A DNA stretch of 64,000 nt from the NCBI GenBank assembly GCA_958450365.1, contig CAUEEP010000910.1:467001-531000 (forward strand), in the 5' to 3' direction. The position numbers were made by a program, and so were the translations under genes. Shown here one piece after another: positions 29,601 to 44,600 of the stretch. Numbering within the stretch: position 1 is the stretch's first letter; each line of letters opens with the position of its first letter. This DNA is from Mesorhabditis belari (Eukaryota > Nematoda > Chromadorea > Rhabditida > Rhabditidae). Under the pieces are notes generated by a model that was not told where the DNA came from, did no database searches, and saw only the letters and a list, made by a program, of their open reading frames with translations.

Positions 29601-32600
29601 AGTGGAGGATCGCCGTGAACGACGAGATTCAATTGAGCGAAAAGGGGAAGGTTGAGGAAATTTGGAAACGGGAATTTCCCGGTAGCCACCTCAATCTAAA
29701 TTTTACAATTCACAATAGAAAAACAAGAAATGAATCAGATGAATCAGATGAATCAGATGAATCAAATGAACCAAATGAATCAGATGAATTAGATGAATCA
29801 GATGAATCAAATGAATTAGATGAATCAGACGAATCAAATGAATCAGATGAATCAGATGAATCAGATGAATCAGATGAATCAGATGAATCAGATGAATCAG
29901 ATGAATCAGACGAATCGAATGAATCAGATGAATCAGATGAATCAAATGAACCAAATGAATCAGATGAATCAAATGAATCAGATGAATCAGATGAATCAGA
30001 TGCATCAGATGAATCAGATGAATCGAATGAATCAGATGAATCAGATCAATCAGATCAATCAGATCAATCAGATCAATCAGATGAATCAGATGAATCAGAT
30101 GAATCAGATGAATCAGATCAATCAGATCAATCAGATCAATCAGATCAATCAGATCAATCAGATCAATCAGTTTTTATTCGAAAATCTGACTTACCATCGT
30201 GATTCCGAGACTCCAGACGTCAGCCCGAATGTCGTAGCCTTTTTTCGCGAAGTTGAGGCGTTCCGGCTGAAATGAAAAGCCGACTATGAACGAAATATTT
30301 GACAGCTTGGATTTAGAATTAAGTATAGAATTCAATCCTTATCTTTAGACTACTGTTTAGTTCAACTTACAGCCATATAAGGACGACATCCGGCATCCAT
30401 TGTCTGTGCGATTGAATCCACCAAATACCCGGAGATCCCAAAGTCGCACAATTTGATTAAACCGCGGCGATCCAACAGAATGTTTGAGGGTTTAACATCT
30501 GAAAAATTTCATTGTAAAAGCAAAAGTACTAATGCTTTGAGGTCACGCTTTCTTTGATGGCTTTGTTCTCAAAAAAATCTGAGTCTAGTGTCAAAAACAA
30601 CAACAGAAAAACGGGTGAGTTTAGAAATGGACACTACAAACTACAAACGCTTTTAACTTGCTTTATAACTACCGGATTGACATGATCTATAGCTCAAAAG
30701 ATAAAAAATCTCAAGCGCTTCCGAATGAATTAAAGTAGAGCTAAAACTGTCAATGCCAAAGAAAGTTATAGTAGTTTGTAGTCTGACAGACTGTACTTTT
30801 AGTCAAAGCGATTGAGTCAAGACTACAAACCACTGTAAATTTCTTTAGCATTGAGAGTTTTAGATGTACTGATCCATTCGGAAGCTCTTGAGGTTTGTAG
30901 TCTTGACTCAATCGCTTTGACTACAAGTACGGTCCGTCAGGCTACAAACTACTATAACTTTCTTTAGCATTGAGAGTTTTAGCTCTACTCTAATTCATTC
31001 GAAAGCTCTTGAGATTTTCTATCTTTTGAGCTATAGATCATGTCAATCCGGTAGTTATAAAGCAAGTTAAAAGCTTTTGTAGTGTGACAGGTTGTCATTT
31101 TTTAACTGCCAACTTTTCGTTCGTCAACTTTATAGTACCCATGTCTAGATCAATTCCCTGCACCAGATAAGATGTGTTTCCACCGGTTGAACACAAAGTA
31201 AACCTCACTCTCAGAAATCTAAGCCAAAGAACGAACCTCGATGAATGATGTGCATCTCGTTTTTCAAATGATCCAACGCTTTGATTGTCTGTAAATTTTT
31301 CCATCAATTTGCCATCTTTTAAAGTTTAAACTTTAGATTTTAGCTTTAGATTTTTCAAAAGAAAAAAAAACTCACCGATACAGCCACCGATCCAAGGACT
31401 TTTTCATCGAAAAACTTGAAATTCGATGACTCGTGAACGGCTTTGTAAACGAATTCGAGATTGCAGTCCATAATTTCCATACAGACACAGCAGTTGCCCG
31501 AAAATTGTAAAAATTACAATCAAAATTACAATATTCGTTGATTTTAAAGAGTCTTTAAGATAATCTCTTTAAGATAATCTCTTTAAGACAATCTCTTTAA
31601 GATAATCTCTTTAAGATAATCTCTTTACGATAATCTCTTTACGATAATCTCTTTAAGATAATCTCTTTCAGATAATCTCTTTAAAATAATCTCTTTAAGA
31701 TAATCTCTTTAAGATAATTTCTTTTAAAACGAACTTCATGAAAGGTGACTCCGAAGAATTGAACGATTTGCTCGCAGTTGCTCGCCTTTTTGATCGCTTC
31801 GACTTCGATTCTCAGCCTCTGCATCGATTTGTTCGTTTCTTGCTCGTTTCCTTGATTTGTGAGCAAACGAACTTTCTAAAATCCTAGCGTTTTCGTTTTT
31901 AAGCTAAAGCTTTAAGCTTTAAGCTAAAATTTGTACGCTGCTTTTACCTTTACAGCCATGATTTTCCCGGTCTGTCGATGCACCATCTTGCTGACTCGAC
32001 CGAAAGTGCCCTGACCGAGGAAACAGAGCTAAAAATATTAAACATAGCTAGAAATCAAAATATCTAGAATCTAAATCTACTTTCATTCCTTGTTCTTCAC
32101 ACATTTTTCTTATTCTTATTCAGCTTCAGTTTATTTTTGGCATTTGTTTAGAATTTCTTTAGAATTTCGGGTTTAGAATTTCTTTTTAGACTGGATCGCT
32201 TAAATGCTTTACATTCCGCTACTGTGTACGCGTAGTTAGACAGATTACTGTAAATTTACTTATCTTTTAACCATATTCTATTAGTTTGTCAACTAAATAA
32301 CCAAACTTTTCACTAAAAATTGATTTTACAAATGTTAAATGCACGAAATCAAGGGCGAATGAATGGCTTTTGAAGTTTTTTCTCAATTTCTCAATCACTT
32401 CTTTTCATTTCGGAAGCTATTAATGACTTGTTTAATGTCTTTAACACCCTGTGATACATTATTGCATTACTTATCTTTTAACCATATTCTTTTAGTTTGT
32501 CAACTAAAGCTTTTCAAAATCTCTTAAAAGCGATTTGATTGAGAAAAGATATTTCTTTCAAATGTTACAAACTAGATCTCAGTTCAATTCAGCCATCATT

Positions 32601-35600
32601 TTTAAAAGTCACTTTTTCCAAAAAGTTTTGCTATTTTGTATTATCAGAGTTACAACTAATACAACTGAATTTACAATTACTTTAAAATTATTCAGTTTAG
32701 CTTAAGGCTTAGGCCAAGTAGGATTAGGCTTAGGCTTAGGCTTAGGCTTAGGACAAGTAGGCTTAGGCTTAGGCTAAGTAGGCTTAGGCTTAGACTTAGG
32801 CTTAGGCTTAGGCTTAGGCTTAGGCTTAGACCTTTTACTTAAGAATCTCCAACACCAGACCTCTTCCAAATCATCATAGGTGAATTGCCGTGAGACGCCC
32901 TCCTCAGGGAAAACGAGGCGGTCGGAGATGAATTTTCGAATGTAGTCACTGAAAGTTATACTTGAATTTCGATTTAAATTCGAGTTTGTTTCGATTTTGA
33001 TTTTAAATATTCATTTTTTTGCATCTCTAACAAACATTGTCTCTAAATAAGTGCTCCTTGGCGGCTCGGCGACGATAAAGTTGAAGTCGATTTTCGGTGG
33101 TGACATTGGCATTTTGAGATTTTGAGATTTTTTAGAAATTTGAATGAAATATTAGAGAAACATTCTGGAAATGAAATTAGTTTTCAGAAGAAGAAAAAAA
33201 CGTTAAACGAAATGAAAAGGGTGAGGTTCTTGGTTTGAAAACAGGAACCAAAAACTGCATTAGCATAAGCTAGCTCGGCATAAGCTAATTTGCATAGGCT
33301 GGCGATCGACTAGGCGAATTTGATGGGTAATCAAGAGTGATAGAACGCTGATTTTTCGGAGATTTTAATGTTTGATCTGCGAAAAAGTGTGAAATCAGTA
33401 GATTTGTAAAGTTTTTGAAGGAAATTCACTAAAAAAATTGGGAAACAAAGCATGATTTGTTGTCTCCTGACTGCTGACTGTTGTTTTTATTCTAATTGTT
33501 GTTTTTAGTTCGTCAAAGCTTTCTTTCTTTCTTTCTTTGATGACAAATTCGTAAAAGTGACGGAGAAAAGTGCTTAAATGAGGTTTATTTTGTAAATAGA
33601 ATGTTAATTGTTTGAAAATGATTGGAAATGATTGGAAATGATTGGAAATAATGTAAATTTAGAGGGTCCTGTAGGTTTAGTTGTGGTTTAAATTCGAATT
33701 TTCTTTGATTCTTTGATTCTTTTATTCTAATCCAAGTTCTTTCCTTTCACTAAAGTTAAACAAAAAGGAAAAAGGACTAGAAACGATAAAGGCTTTAAAA
33801 TCTACAGTATACCAGACTATATAGCTAGCGGAAAACTCTTATTTCGCTTGCGTTTTCCGCTGCGGAGGCGGGCAACCCATTCAAATGAGTACTATTGGGT
33901 TGATAGAAAAGTTCTTTCCGAATTTTTGGGAAAGTACCTTAAATGCCTAGGTTTCTGCACGTTTTAGCCTAGGTTTCTGCACGGAAAACTAACAAAACGT
34001 GAAAACAGCCATTTTTGGCTCTGCTGCCCTTTACTAAAATAGCTGTAAAAACTTTTAGAAAAGAGATATCTCAAAACGGTTTTTACCAATCGATCCGTCT
34101 TGAATTCAGCTTTAGGATGAGCTATAAAACGTCAAAATTCGACAAATTTAAGGTACTCTCCCAAAAAATCGGAAAGGACTTTTCCATCAACCCAATAGTT
34201 TGAGGAAAAAGTCCTGACTCAGCTGCGAAAAATTCAATTTTTATGTGCACTGAATAAGAAAAATAACAACAATTATTTCTCAAAGTATAACCCATCATTA
34301 TCTACGACTTTCTGCCATCGATCTGCAAGCTTTTGGATCTGGCCGAAGTACCACTCAGGTTTCGAATCAAAAAGCTCTTGGTAAGCTTCTCCAACTTCTT
34401 TAAATGACTCTTTTTCTTGCAAATTCATCTGGAATACAAAGATCAACATTGGTACAACCCTAAAAGCACGAAAAACCAGCTAAAAATTGAATTTTTCGCA
34501 GCTATGTCAGAACTTTTTCCTCAGCCTAATAAAACTAGTATTAATCATGTTAAGTCCGGCTCCTTTTTAAAAATGAACCTAAAAGTCAGAATCCCCGTAG
34601 CCAAAAACCCTTAGGGGCAAAATATCGCTTTACTTGAAACAATTGGAACAATTGGAACAATTGAAACAAACAATTGAAACAATGAAAACAAAAGTGTTCA
34701 GGAAAACTTTTCTCTAAACTCTAGATGAGTCGGGTTCTTTGGAGTGTATTTTTCCACTTTTAGATCGAAACACAGCTTTCCTAATGCACTAAATACATTT
34801 CGAAATATATTGCATTTTCATCTCGAATATCGAATATTGCATTAAGAAATCAACAAAAAAAACTAGAGAATCGACTACCAAAAGAGGTATTTTCAGTACA
34901 AAGTCCAATACGGTTCCAATACGGTTCCTATTTTGATCTGATACGGTTCCAATACGGTTGCAATACGGTTCCTATTTTGATCTGATACGGTTCCAATACG
35001 GTTCCAATACGGTTCCAATACGGTTCCTATTTTGATCTGATACGGTTCCAATACGGTTCCTATTTTGATCTGATACGGTTCCAATACGGTTCCAATACGG
35101 TTCAGTACAAAGTACACACGAAAGAACAAATCTATTCGATTCGCTTTACAGTTTCCTACAATTCCTAGACAAAAACCATTTCAACACTCAAAACAAAAAT
35201 CTTCTCAGCTACAAATCCGTGTTTAAATAGATTGGTTTCAAATGATGGAATCCGAAAAAAGAGGTAGAGATGAGATCAAAAAATGAGTTGCGAAACGCGG
35301 GGATGAAAAACTGGGGATGAAAAGGGGGAAAGATTGAGACCAGCATAGGACAAAAGGGCTAAAAAGAGAAAGAACACCTAGAATGAGTCATTTTTTCCCT
35401 TTCTTTCTTTTTTTTCTTCTTTTTCTTTCTTTTTTTCTCAAATTTCCCCCATCTTTTGATCAAAATAAGATATCGCGAAAAGGTGGTGTTCTTTGAGGTG
35501 AAACGCCTCTTTTTGGTGGTATGTTTTGCAGATTTTTGGCAAATGATCTTTAAAAAATAGATGTAAACAAATTCAGAAATTCAGAAATTCAGAAAATTCA

Positions 35601-38600
35601 GAAAATGAATCTGTGATTAGTGGAATGAATCTAGAATGAATTCGTCAGCTGAAATTAAGCCTATCGCTCACAAGGTGATTGTAATTTTCCTTTACCCAAT
35701 TTCGTCGTGCCACTATATCAATATCTAGTTTCGGCTCTTCGGCTAAGATCAATGTGTAGCGTCTGGTCTCTGGCTAGGGAATGTGTAGCTTCTGGTCTCT
35801 GGCTAAGATCAATGTGTAGCTTCTGGTCTCTGGCTAAGATCAATATGTAACTTCTGGTCTCTGGCTAAGATCAATGTGTAGCTTCTGGTCTCTGGCCGCC
35901 ATGGCTTGTAGCTTAGTCAAGAGATTAAATCCCGCCAGCTAGATTATTGGTCCTTTTTTCCATATCTATCTATCTATATATATATATATATATATGGGTT
36001 TTCCCTACATTGGGAGCTTAGGTATTTTGCTTGTGTCTTTTTTGTCCCACATTATTCTTGTAAAAGTACTTTGAAAATTGGTCTTCAAAGTGCAAAAAAT
36101 CGCATGTAGTGAAAGAGATTTGGATTTGGATCCTTTTGCTTGGATTAACCATCGATGCGCGGTGAAATTTCGGCCTAAAAATTGTTCTACTTATTTCAAG
36201 GGTCAAACAAACCGTCAAACAAACAGCGAAACAAGCAAATCTCAAGACTTACAAGCCTGTAAGTCCTCAGATTTTACGTCCTGCTTCACTCCCGGTCAGT
36301 TCAAGACCGGAAGTGAAGTAGCTCACAGCCTTTGGAAATATTGACACACCAGGAATTACGGCAAAATGCATTTAATTTTACCGACAAAATGCCGTGATAT
36401 CTAAATTGCAAAAAAACTGAGGAAAGTGCAAAAGTTTGGAGTTTGGAAGCTGAGCGAAATTTGGGGCATATTCTAGTTATTCTAAGTACAAATGAAAGTT
36501 CAAAACTGTAAAAAACTGAAGGAAAAGTGTTCTTTGAACTAAATCCCTCTTTTAAACCCGTCGAAAAAAATTCGCGGTTCAAAAAAGCCACGACCTTGGC
36601 CGAGACAGGCAAAAGCGCGTAATTTTTTTCGTTCTTTTCCGTTTTTTCTTGTTCATTCTTGTGGGGCAATATTGATTGGAAAGTGAAAAGGAAAAGGAAA
36701 AAGAAAGAAGAAAGAAATGATGGAAAAAACTTATCGAGTTTGATTTTCTTTCTTGAAAAGAGGAATGTTTCAATGAACTGACAATTCTGATAATGGGATT
36801 GAACTGACAATTCTGATAATGGGATTGAACTGACAATTCTGATAATGGGATTGAACTGACAATTCTGATAATGGGTTCAATTGAAAACGAGATTTACGTG
36901 ATTCTGATGTAAGATTTCAAGGAATTTGAAAGAAAAGAAAGAAAAGAAAGAAAGAAAAGAAAGAAAAGAAAGAAAAGAAAGAAAATAAAAAGTCCTGATT
37001 GTTTATTTTGTTTCCAAGGAGCACTTTGGGTGTTTTGAATCAAATTTACGGGAGTGAGATCAGAGTTTAGTCAATTGTTTTCTTTTCAGAGTGTTTCAAT
37101 GGCTCTACTAATAGATGACAGTCAGCTAATGAAGAGTTATAGATAACTCGAAGGTAAAGAATGATAGGAAATAGACAGATAGCTACAGTAATCCTCAACT
37201 AAACAACGAGTTAACTTTTTAAGCTATTTAAGCTATTTAAGCTATTTAAGCTATTTAAGCTATTTAAACTTTTAAGCTTTTAACTTCTTTTTAAGCTATA
37301 AAGTTTAAGTTCTTTTTATGCTATAAAGCTTCAGTACTTGTCCGAGATTCTCACCCACAAATTCAGCTATTCAATACCTTTTACATTTACATTCAATACC
37401 TAAATTTGCCAACCAATTGGACAAGAACCCAATCGATTTCTGCGAACAACGGTTAAGTATGTGCCGAGGATTAAGCCTAAACAGTAGCCTAAACAAAATT
37501 GATTTAATTGCAGACTTGAAGTTCGATTGAAACTCTTTCTTACGTGAAGTCTGTGCCGAGTCTTAGGATAAGATTTTGTGGGGGAAAGTTTCTGGGGGAA
37601 AGTTTCCACAAGTACAAAAGTTTCTTTGAAAAGCTAGTTCATAAATTAACTTAATAGCTAGACAAATATAAATTTTGATGCTTGGCTTTTGATTTTTGAT
37701 ATTCTAACTACTAAACAAGAACTAAAGTAGCCTAGAAAAATTGATTTGCCTTACCGTTTTCGACTCAAATACGCTCAAATATAAAACTGAGTTTGGTATC
37801 ACAGAGTATTCATTTTTCTAGGCTACTTTAGTTTAGGCTACTCTAGGCTTTTCACTATAGAAATACTATACTTATATACGGTAGAAAAACCAAAATCCTT
37901 ATATTTTCTTATATTTTCATCAACTCACATCTGTGAAATATCCTTTGGGCTGCCGATTGCACTGCTCGACGCCTCGGCTGGTGGCGGGGTCGGAATTCGA
38001 TTCTCCGTGTTGTTAAAGTCCAATCGTGGTAAAGCGAATCGAGGAAACATCCTGAAATTCATTCGACTCATTTTACTTTTTATTTTATGTTTAACAATCA
38101 ATTTAAAACATGTAAACAGAAAAAGAAGCACATGTTGTTGTTGTTTTGTTGTGTTGTTGTTGTTGTTGTTGTTTAGTTTTTCCTAAACCGCAAACAAATT
38201 TTTCCGTCTTTTTCCGTGGGAATCTGTTCAATGATTAAAGTGGAAATCGAAAAATAAACATTTAAAAACCGAAATCAGGTTTTTAGGCAGTTTATGCAAG
38301 CTTTCAGGGTTCACTGTAAGTAGAAATATCTAAAAAAATAACTGTCTAAGCTTGAAAAACCCTCTTTCTAACAAAGAAGCATCGATAAATGAATGGATCA
38401 CTTAAAATCTTATCAAAAATTCCGATTTCTTTAAAAACTATCTTTATGATGGAGGTCCGTAACGATTCTGACGTGCAAATCGATCGTTTGACTGGCGTAT
38501 AGGGGCGAAAGACTAATCGAACCATCTAGTAAACCATCTAGTAGCTGGTTCCCTCTGAAGTTTCCCTCAGGATAGCAGGAGTTTGTACCAGTTATATTCG

Positions 38601-41600
38601 GTAAAGCGAATGATTAGAGGAATTGGGGGCGAAATGCCCTCAACCTATTCTCAAACTTTCAATGGGTATGATGTTGCAGTTTCTTGAGTGAACTGTGACC
38701 CTGAATGAGGAGTGGGCCATTTTTGGTAAGTAGAACTGGCGCTGTGGGATGAACTGGCGCTGTGGGATGACCTGGCGCTGTGGGATGACCTGGCGCTGTG
38801 GGATGAACTGGCGCTGTGGGATGACCTGGCGCTGTGGGATGACCTGGCGCTGTGGGATGAACTGGCGCTGTGGGATGACCTGGCGCTGTGGGATGACCTG
38901 GCGCTGTGGGATGAACTGGCGCTGTGGGATGAACTGGCGCTGTGGGATGAACCAAACGTCGGGTTAAAGTGCCTAACGATTTTTGAACGATTTTTCCAAG
39001 AAATGCACTCTTTTAGCATAAAAATTTTCTCACGGTTAGTCAGATAAAAGGAAAAACAAGCGGAAAAGAGAAAGAGAAAGAGAAAGAGAAGTGATGAGTC
39101 ATCGCATCTTTTTCCAATCTTTTCCAATCCTATTCTAACACATAACCATATAATATTAGTCATTCAATAATGTACATTCAATTTAATGTACATTCAATGT
39201 ACAAAAACCTATCTACTAATCAAAAGTATAAGCTTATTATGATTAAAACCAAAGCCTAATCATCTGAAGAAGTATTTCCCATAAAAGTAGTTTCGAAAAT
39301 TCCCCCAGTTACCGGCTCTGAGGTGCCAGGCTCTGATTGGGGCGTGGTTATGAAAAAAAAAAGAAAAATTCGAATTGCACAACAATTCGAAGTCATTGCA
39401 AACATTTACGCCGGGGAAATACGAAAGTGGGGAAAAGTGGCGCGGAATGAGAAGAGATAGAATGGGAATAACCATAGAGATTGGGGGAAAAGAGGGGAAA
39501 AGAAAGCCCGGTGTACAGAGGAATGCAGTGTACACGATTCGAGAAGGAATGACAGGGGAACAGAAGAAAAGAAAAAGAAGGACACGTATCTTTCAATGAC
39601 CACACAAAAGAATGACTTGGAAGAGGAGGAGCACAACTATTACATGATGCAAGAGATTTTCTGTGGAAGAGGAGTGATTTTCCCTTTTTAAAGTACAAAA
39701 TTGAGGTGAACAATTATTGAAATATTAGAATTTTGATATGAAATCTTAAAAATAAGATAATTTACTTAAAAGCTCGTCTAGTTTTTCATGAACTGGTTCA
39801 GTTTTCATTCAGTTTTTTCTTCATTCTATGTATTATTCAATTCTATAGACTACCAGTTGGCCTTGCTGTTTCAGGCCATTAGTGTTCAAGGTTAAAAAGT
39901 CATTTTAACCTAGTAATTAGTAACAAAAGTGATTTAAAAGCTTTCTGTGAGTCTGAAAAAGTCTTTGGGCTTGTTAGAAACCAGTTTTGCTTATTTATTA
40001 TACTTTTAGACTTGTTCTTGAACCTCAAAATACCAGCGTTAGTAATTTTATTTGGTGGCTTTACTCAAACTCAAATGATGACTCAAAAACGGCGCTCAAG
40101 ACCCTTAAATTAGTTTTTCGTCAGGTTTACGACAACTCTCAACTTTGTAAGGTTATATAAAGATTCTAGAAGCACCAATCAGTTAGAAAATCGACTTGAC
40201 CAAAGCTAAATGAGATTATAGCGACTCACTTCTGAGGGTGTAGCTCAGCGAGAACACAATGAATCCGTATGGAATTTTTGCAGGTGCTTTTTAAGTATAT
40301 CTCCTGTAGCCAAGTCAATTTTCTAACTGCTAGGTCCTTCTAGAATCTTTATATAACCTTGCAAAGTTGAGAGTCACGGTACACCTGACAAAAAATCCAA
40401 TTTAAGATTTTTGAGAGCTGTTTTTGAAGCTATTTAATGAATTTGATCACGTTTAAGACAAAAAAGAACAAACAGATTAAACGGAAGATCAAACACCTCA
40501 TAGAAATTCGATTTTTCGTCGAATTTGATTAAACTTCTCAAAAAAATTTTCAAAAAATTCTTCTCAAAAAATTTATAGAAAAAATCTGATGACATCATTT
40601 TTGAAAAGATATTACAGTTTTTTTTCTTTTTGATTTAATGCTATTTATCGAAAAATAAGGAATCTGTAACATTTTAAGAAAAAGACGCTTTCTCAGCCTT
40701 AAATTGGTTTTTCGTCAGGTTTACCACAACTCTCAACTTTGCAAGGTTATATAAAGATTATAGAAGCACCAATCAGTTAGAAAATCGACTTGGCTACAGG
40801 AGATATACTCAAAAAGCACCTCCAAAAATTTCATACGGATTCATTGAGTTCTCACTGAGCTACAGCTGAGCTGAGCTACATTGAGCTACACCCTCAGAAG
40901 TGAGTGGCTATAATTCGCGATCACCCTTTAGAATACTTGATTCATGCCGATAGTTTAAGAGCAAAAACATTTGAATTATACACAAAGAGATAGCCAAACC
41001 CGTACACATTCATTTAAATAAAGATCTAGGCTTAACTAGGCTTAACTTAACAATATTGCCGAGGCCTAACTAGCGATCACCCTGTAGAATGACAAATCGA
41101 CTCACTCTTCAATTTTGTCTTCGGAAGCTGACTGAGTCATTGCTTAGTGAATCGGCCGATTGTAATTGCTAAAAATAAGCAATTAGCAATCCCAAACATT
41201 TATAAGAATGTAAAAGACTAAACAAGACTTGAAAAATTGCTTAAAAAATTGCTTGAAAATGTGCTGACAAAATTTGCTGACAAAATTCTCACGCCTATCC
41301 ATTCCTTCATTATCACTCGGGTTTCTTCCGCAATGTAAACAAAAAGAATTTCGTAAAACATGTGATCAAAAAGTTTTGCAAGAAAAACAATTAAAGAATA
41401 ACCGGAGGTTTTCGGAAAAAGAAATTTGAGGATAAGAGTAAAAATCGTTTTTCTTTTGCAAGGTAAAACGTGACGGTGGAAGGCTGTTAAAAATCACAAA
41501 TCATGAATTTTTTTCAAAAAACCTTTCTAACTGATGATCTATCACTCAAAAGTTGCACTTTTATATGCTTTTCAAAGATCTCCGCTAGCTTCAAAAAAGT

Positions 41601-44600
41601 GTGTTTGGTGACGCAGTTGGTCTTTCTCTCGCAAAGCTCTTTTCTTTGTTTTGGCCGGAGTTCAAGCCAAAAGAAAAGAACGGAAATAAAGCTGCGTCTA
41701 GTGGATTAAGCATTTTGCATTTGCAGAATTTCGATAAACAATTGGTTTATGAAAAAAATGGTCAAGAAAGGTCAAGGTCAAGAAAGCAAGAGTGGTAAGC
41801 TCGACTTTCTAAATTTTTTACAATTTACTCAACTTTTTATGAGAAAACCTGATTCATTGGATCTCCATCACTAAATTTCATCAAAAGAAATTCAGAGCCC
41901 AGTTTTTTTGGTTTAAGTGTCTTCTTTTAGCATTAAACTTGTACAAACTTAGCTCTAACTTAGCTTACAAAGTTAGCTACAAAATTAGCTACAAAGTTAG
42001 CTACAAAATTAGCTTAAACCTAGTACCTAAACCCTCCAACAAACAAGCTTATTGAGCTAACAAGTTATTGATCCAACAAGTTATTGATCTGACTAATTGA
42101 TCTAACAAGTTAATGATCTGACAAGTTATTGATCTAACAAGTTAATGATCGAACAAGTTAATGATCGAACAAGTTATTGATCTAGAAAGTAATTGATCTA
42201 ACAAGTTAATGATCGAACAAGTTATTGATCTAAAAAGTTATTGATCTAAAAAGTTATTGATCTAACAAGTTATTGATCTAACAAGTTATTGATCTAAAAA
42301 GTTATTGATCTAACAAGTTATTGATCTAACAAGTTATTGATCTAACAAGTTATTGATCTAAAAAGTTATTGATCTAACAAGTTAATGATCGAACAAGTTA
42401 ATGATCGAACAAGTTATTGATCTAACAAGTTATTGATCTAACAAGTTAATGATCTAACAAGTTATTGATCTGACAAGTTATTGATCTAACAAGTTATTGA
42501 TCTAGAAAGTAATTGATCTAACAAGTTAATGATCGAACAAGATAAAAAGTTATTGATCTAAAAAGTTATTGATCTAACAAGTTATTGATCTAACAAGTTA
42601 TTGATCTAACAAGTTATTGATCTAAAAAGTTATTGATCTAACAAGTTATTGATCTAACAAGTTATTGATCTAGAAAGTAATTGATCTAACAAGTTAATGA
42701 TCGAACAAGATAAAAAGTTATTGATCTAAAAAGTTATTGATCTAACAAGTTAATGATCTAACAAGTTATTGATCGAACAAGATAAAAAGCTAGCAGATTT
42801 TAAACCGAATTCTCAATTCTATAGACTAATCATCAGCAAACAACATTCAGTACCCTGGAATGATCAATTTTATTTCGATCTACTGTAGAAACTATGACTC
42901 TAGAACGATCTACTATTTAACTATGAAAGTAAAGTGTTATTACACCAGGAAAGGATTTTTCTTCTGTAGTTGAAGTGGTCTCTTTGCTTGGGAGGGGAAA
43001 TTTCATTAGCTGACGTAGTTGGTTCTTGTTTTCTTTGGTCTCTTCAAGAGAATGGCTAGGGAATTTGGCAATTTTAATCAAAAAGCTGAAATTGGGATTA
43101 TTTATAATAGAAAATTGAGGGGATAAAGCTGGGATTTGAGCATTTTTCGCATTTTCGCAATCGTTTTTGACTCTTATAACTATGAAATCTACAGACTACA
43201 AACTACAAAATGAGCAAAATAACTTTTTGTGCTTTGTGAAGGCTTTTTATTATTTTAGGATTATTTCAGAGCTTTTAAAAGCTCTGAAAACTCTACAGTT
43301 TAACCTCGCTTTTTGAAGTGTACTTTGTACGTTTGTAAAATGAGTACAGAGTATTTCAATGTTGAAATGTTGATTTAAAGCCGAATTGTTGTGAAATAAA
43401 GTAGACTTTAGACTTTAGTGACATTGACACTGACAATTACAACTCAAAGATCCGTTTCAGTTAGGCTTCCTTAGTGCCTACTGACGTAAAGGTATCTTTT
43501 TCATTTTTCCATCTTCTCAATTTCCCCCTTTCGCTTGTGAACGGGCAAACAAAAACACTAAAAATAGCGTTTCTTTTCCTCTGTGACGTAGATTCCCCTG
43601 AAAAGTCATATCATGACTCAAATTTATGAAAAAGTGAACGGGAAAGGGCAAAGAATTGAAAAATATTTACTTTTTCAATGATTTTAAATCAGAAATTTTG
43701 TGAATGAAGGATTTTCTGCTTTGAAGATCAATGAAAAACAAAAAAACGTAACGAGATTGTATTGAAATTGAAATTGAAATTGAAAAGTAATTGTAATTTT
43801 CAGTGGCTCTGCCCCAGAAGAAGCACAAGCCATCGACCGACCAGCTAAGATCTCGCTATCATCTCCGCTCGGGTGTGAAATTGAAATTGAAAACTTTGTA
43901 TCTTGAAGTAAGAATTCGACGAGAAGAAAATGATAGAAATGTTTGTTTTAACGTAAGTATTCTGTACCAGATGGCTTTCAGGTTTTGCGATATGTTTTTA
44001 GCTGATACTCTGATACGATACTTTGAGTTGAGCAGCACTTCAAGAAGATCGATCAAGAAGATCACTGCATCGGTTCTTTCGCTTCTGTTTTGTTGCCTGA
44101 GTCAAAAGTTGAACCAAACGTTTCTTGGACGGTTTTAGCTTCAAATAATCCTTTATGATTCTCCCCAATGATCTACCAGAAGTCCGCAATTGTCTCCAAC
44201 ATTTTGACATCACTTTGACATCACTTTGACATCATCATTGACTCCGGATTGTGGCCAACTTGATTTCGCACTTGTTTGATCTTGGCAGCGATGAAAACGG
44301 ATCGCTTTCTACCCAAACGATAACGATCACTTGAAGTTCGCAAAGTCTTGAAACGTTGAATTGTGTGACTCGCAAGCTTTCGATTCACTTTAAGGCTTGT
44401 TTGAATTCTTGTGACGATTCTTGTGAAGAGCGATGATTTCTTCCAATGTGAAGAAGGCCGTGTCATTACTAAAAAAACAACTTGAGGTCAAAAAAACTAA
44501 AAAAAGTTGATTCCAACAACTGGAAACCATATTAACAATAAAGAAGTAAGGGTAAACAGCAAAGAAATTAAACGCTTTTGCATTACAACTCGTTGTTTAA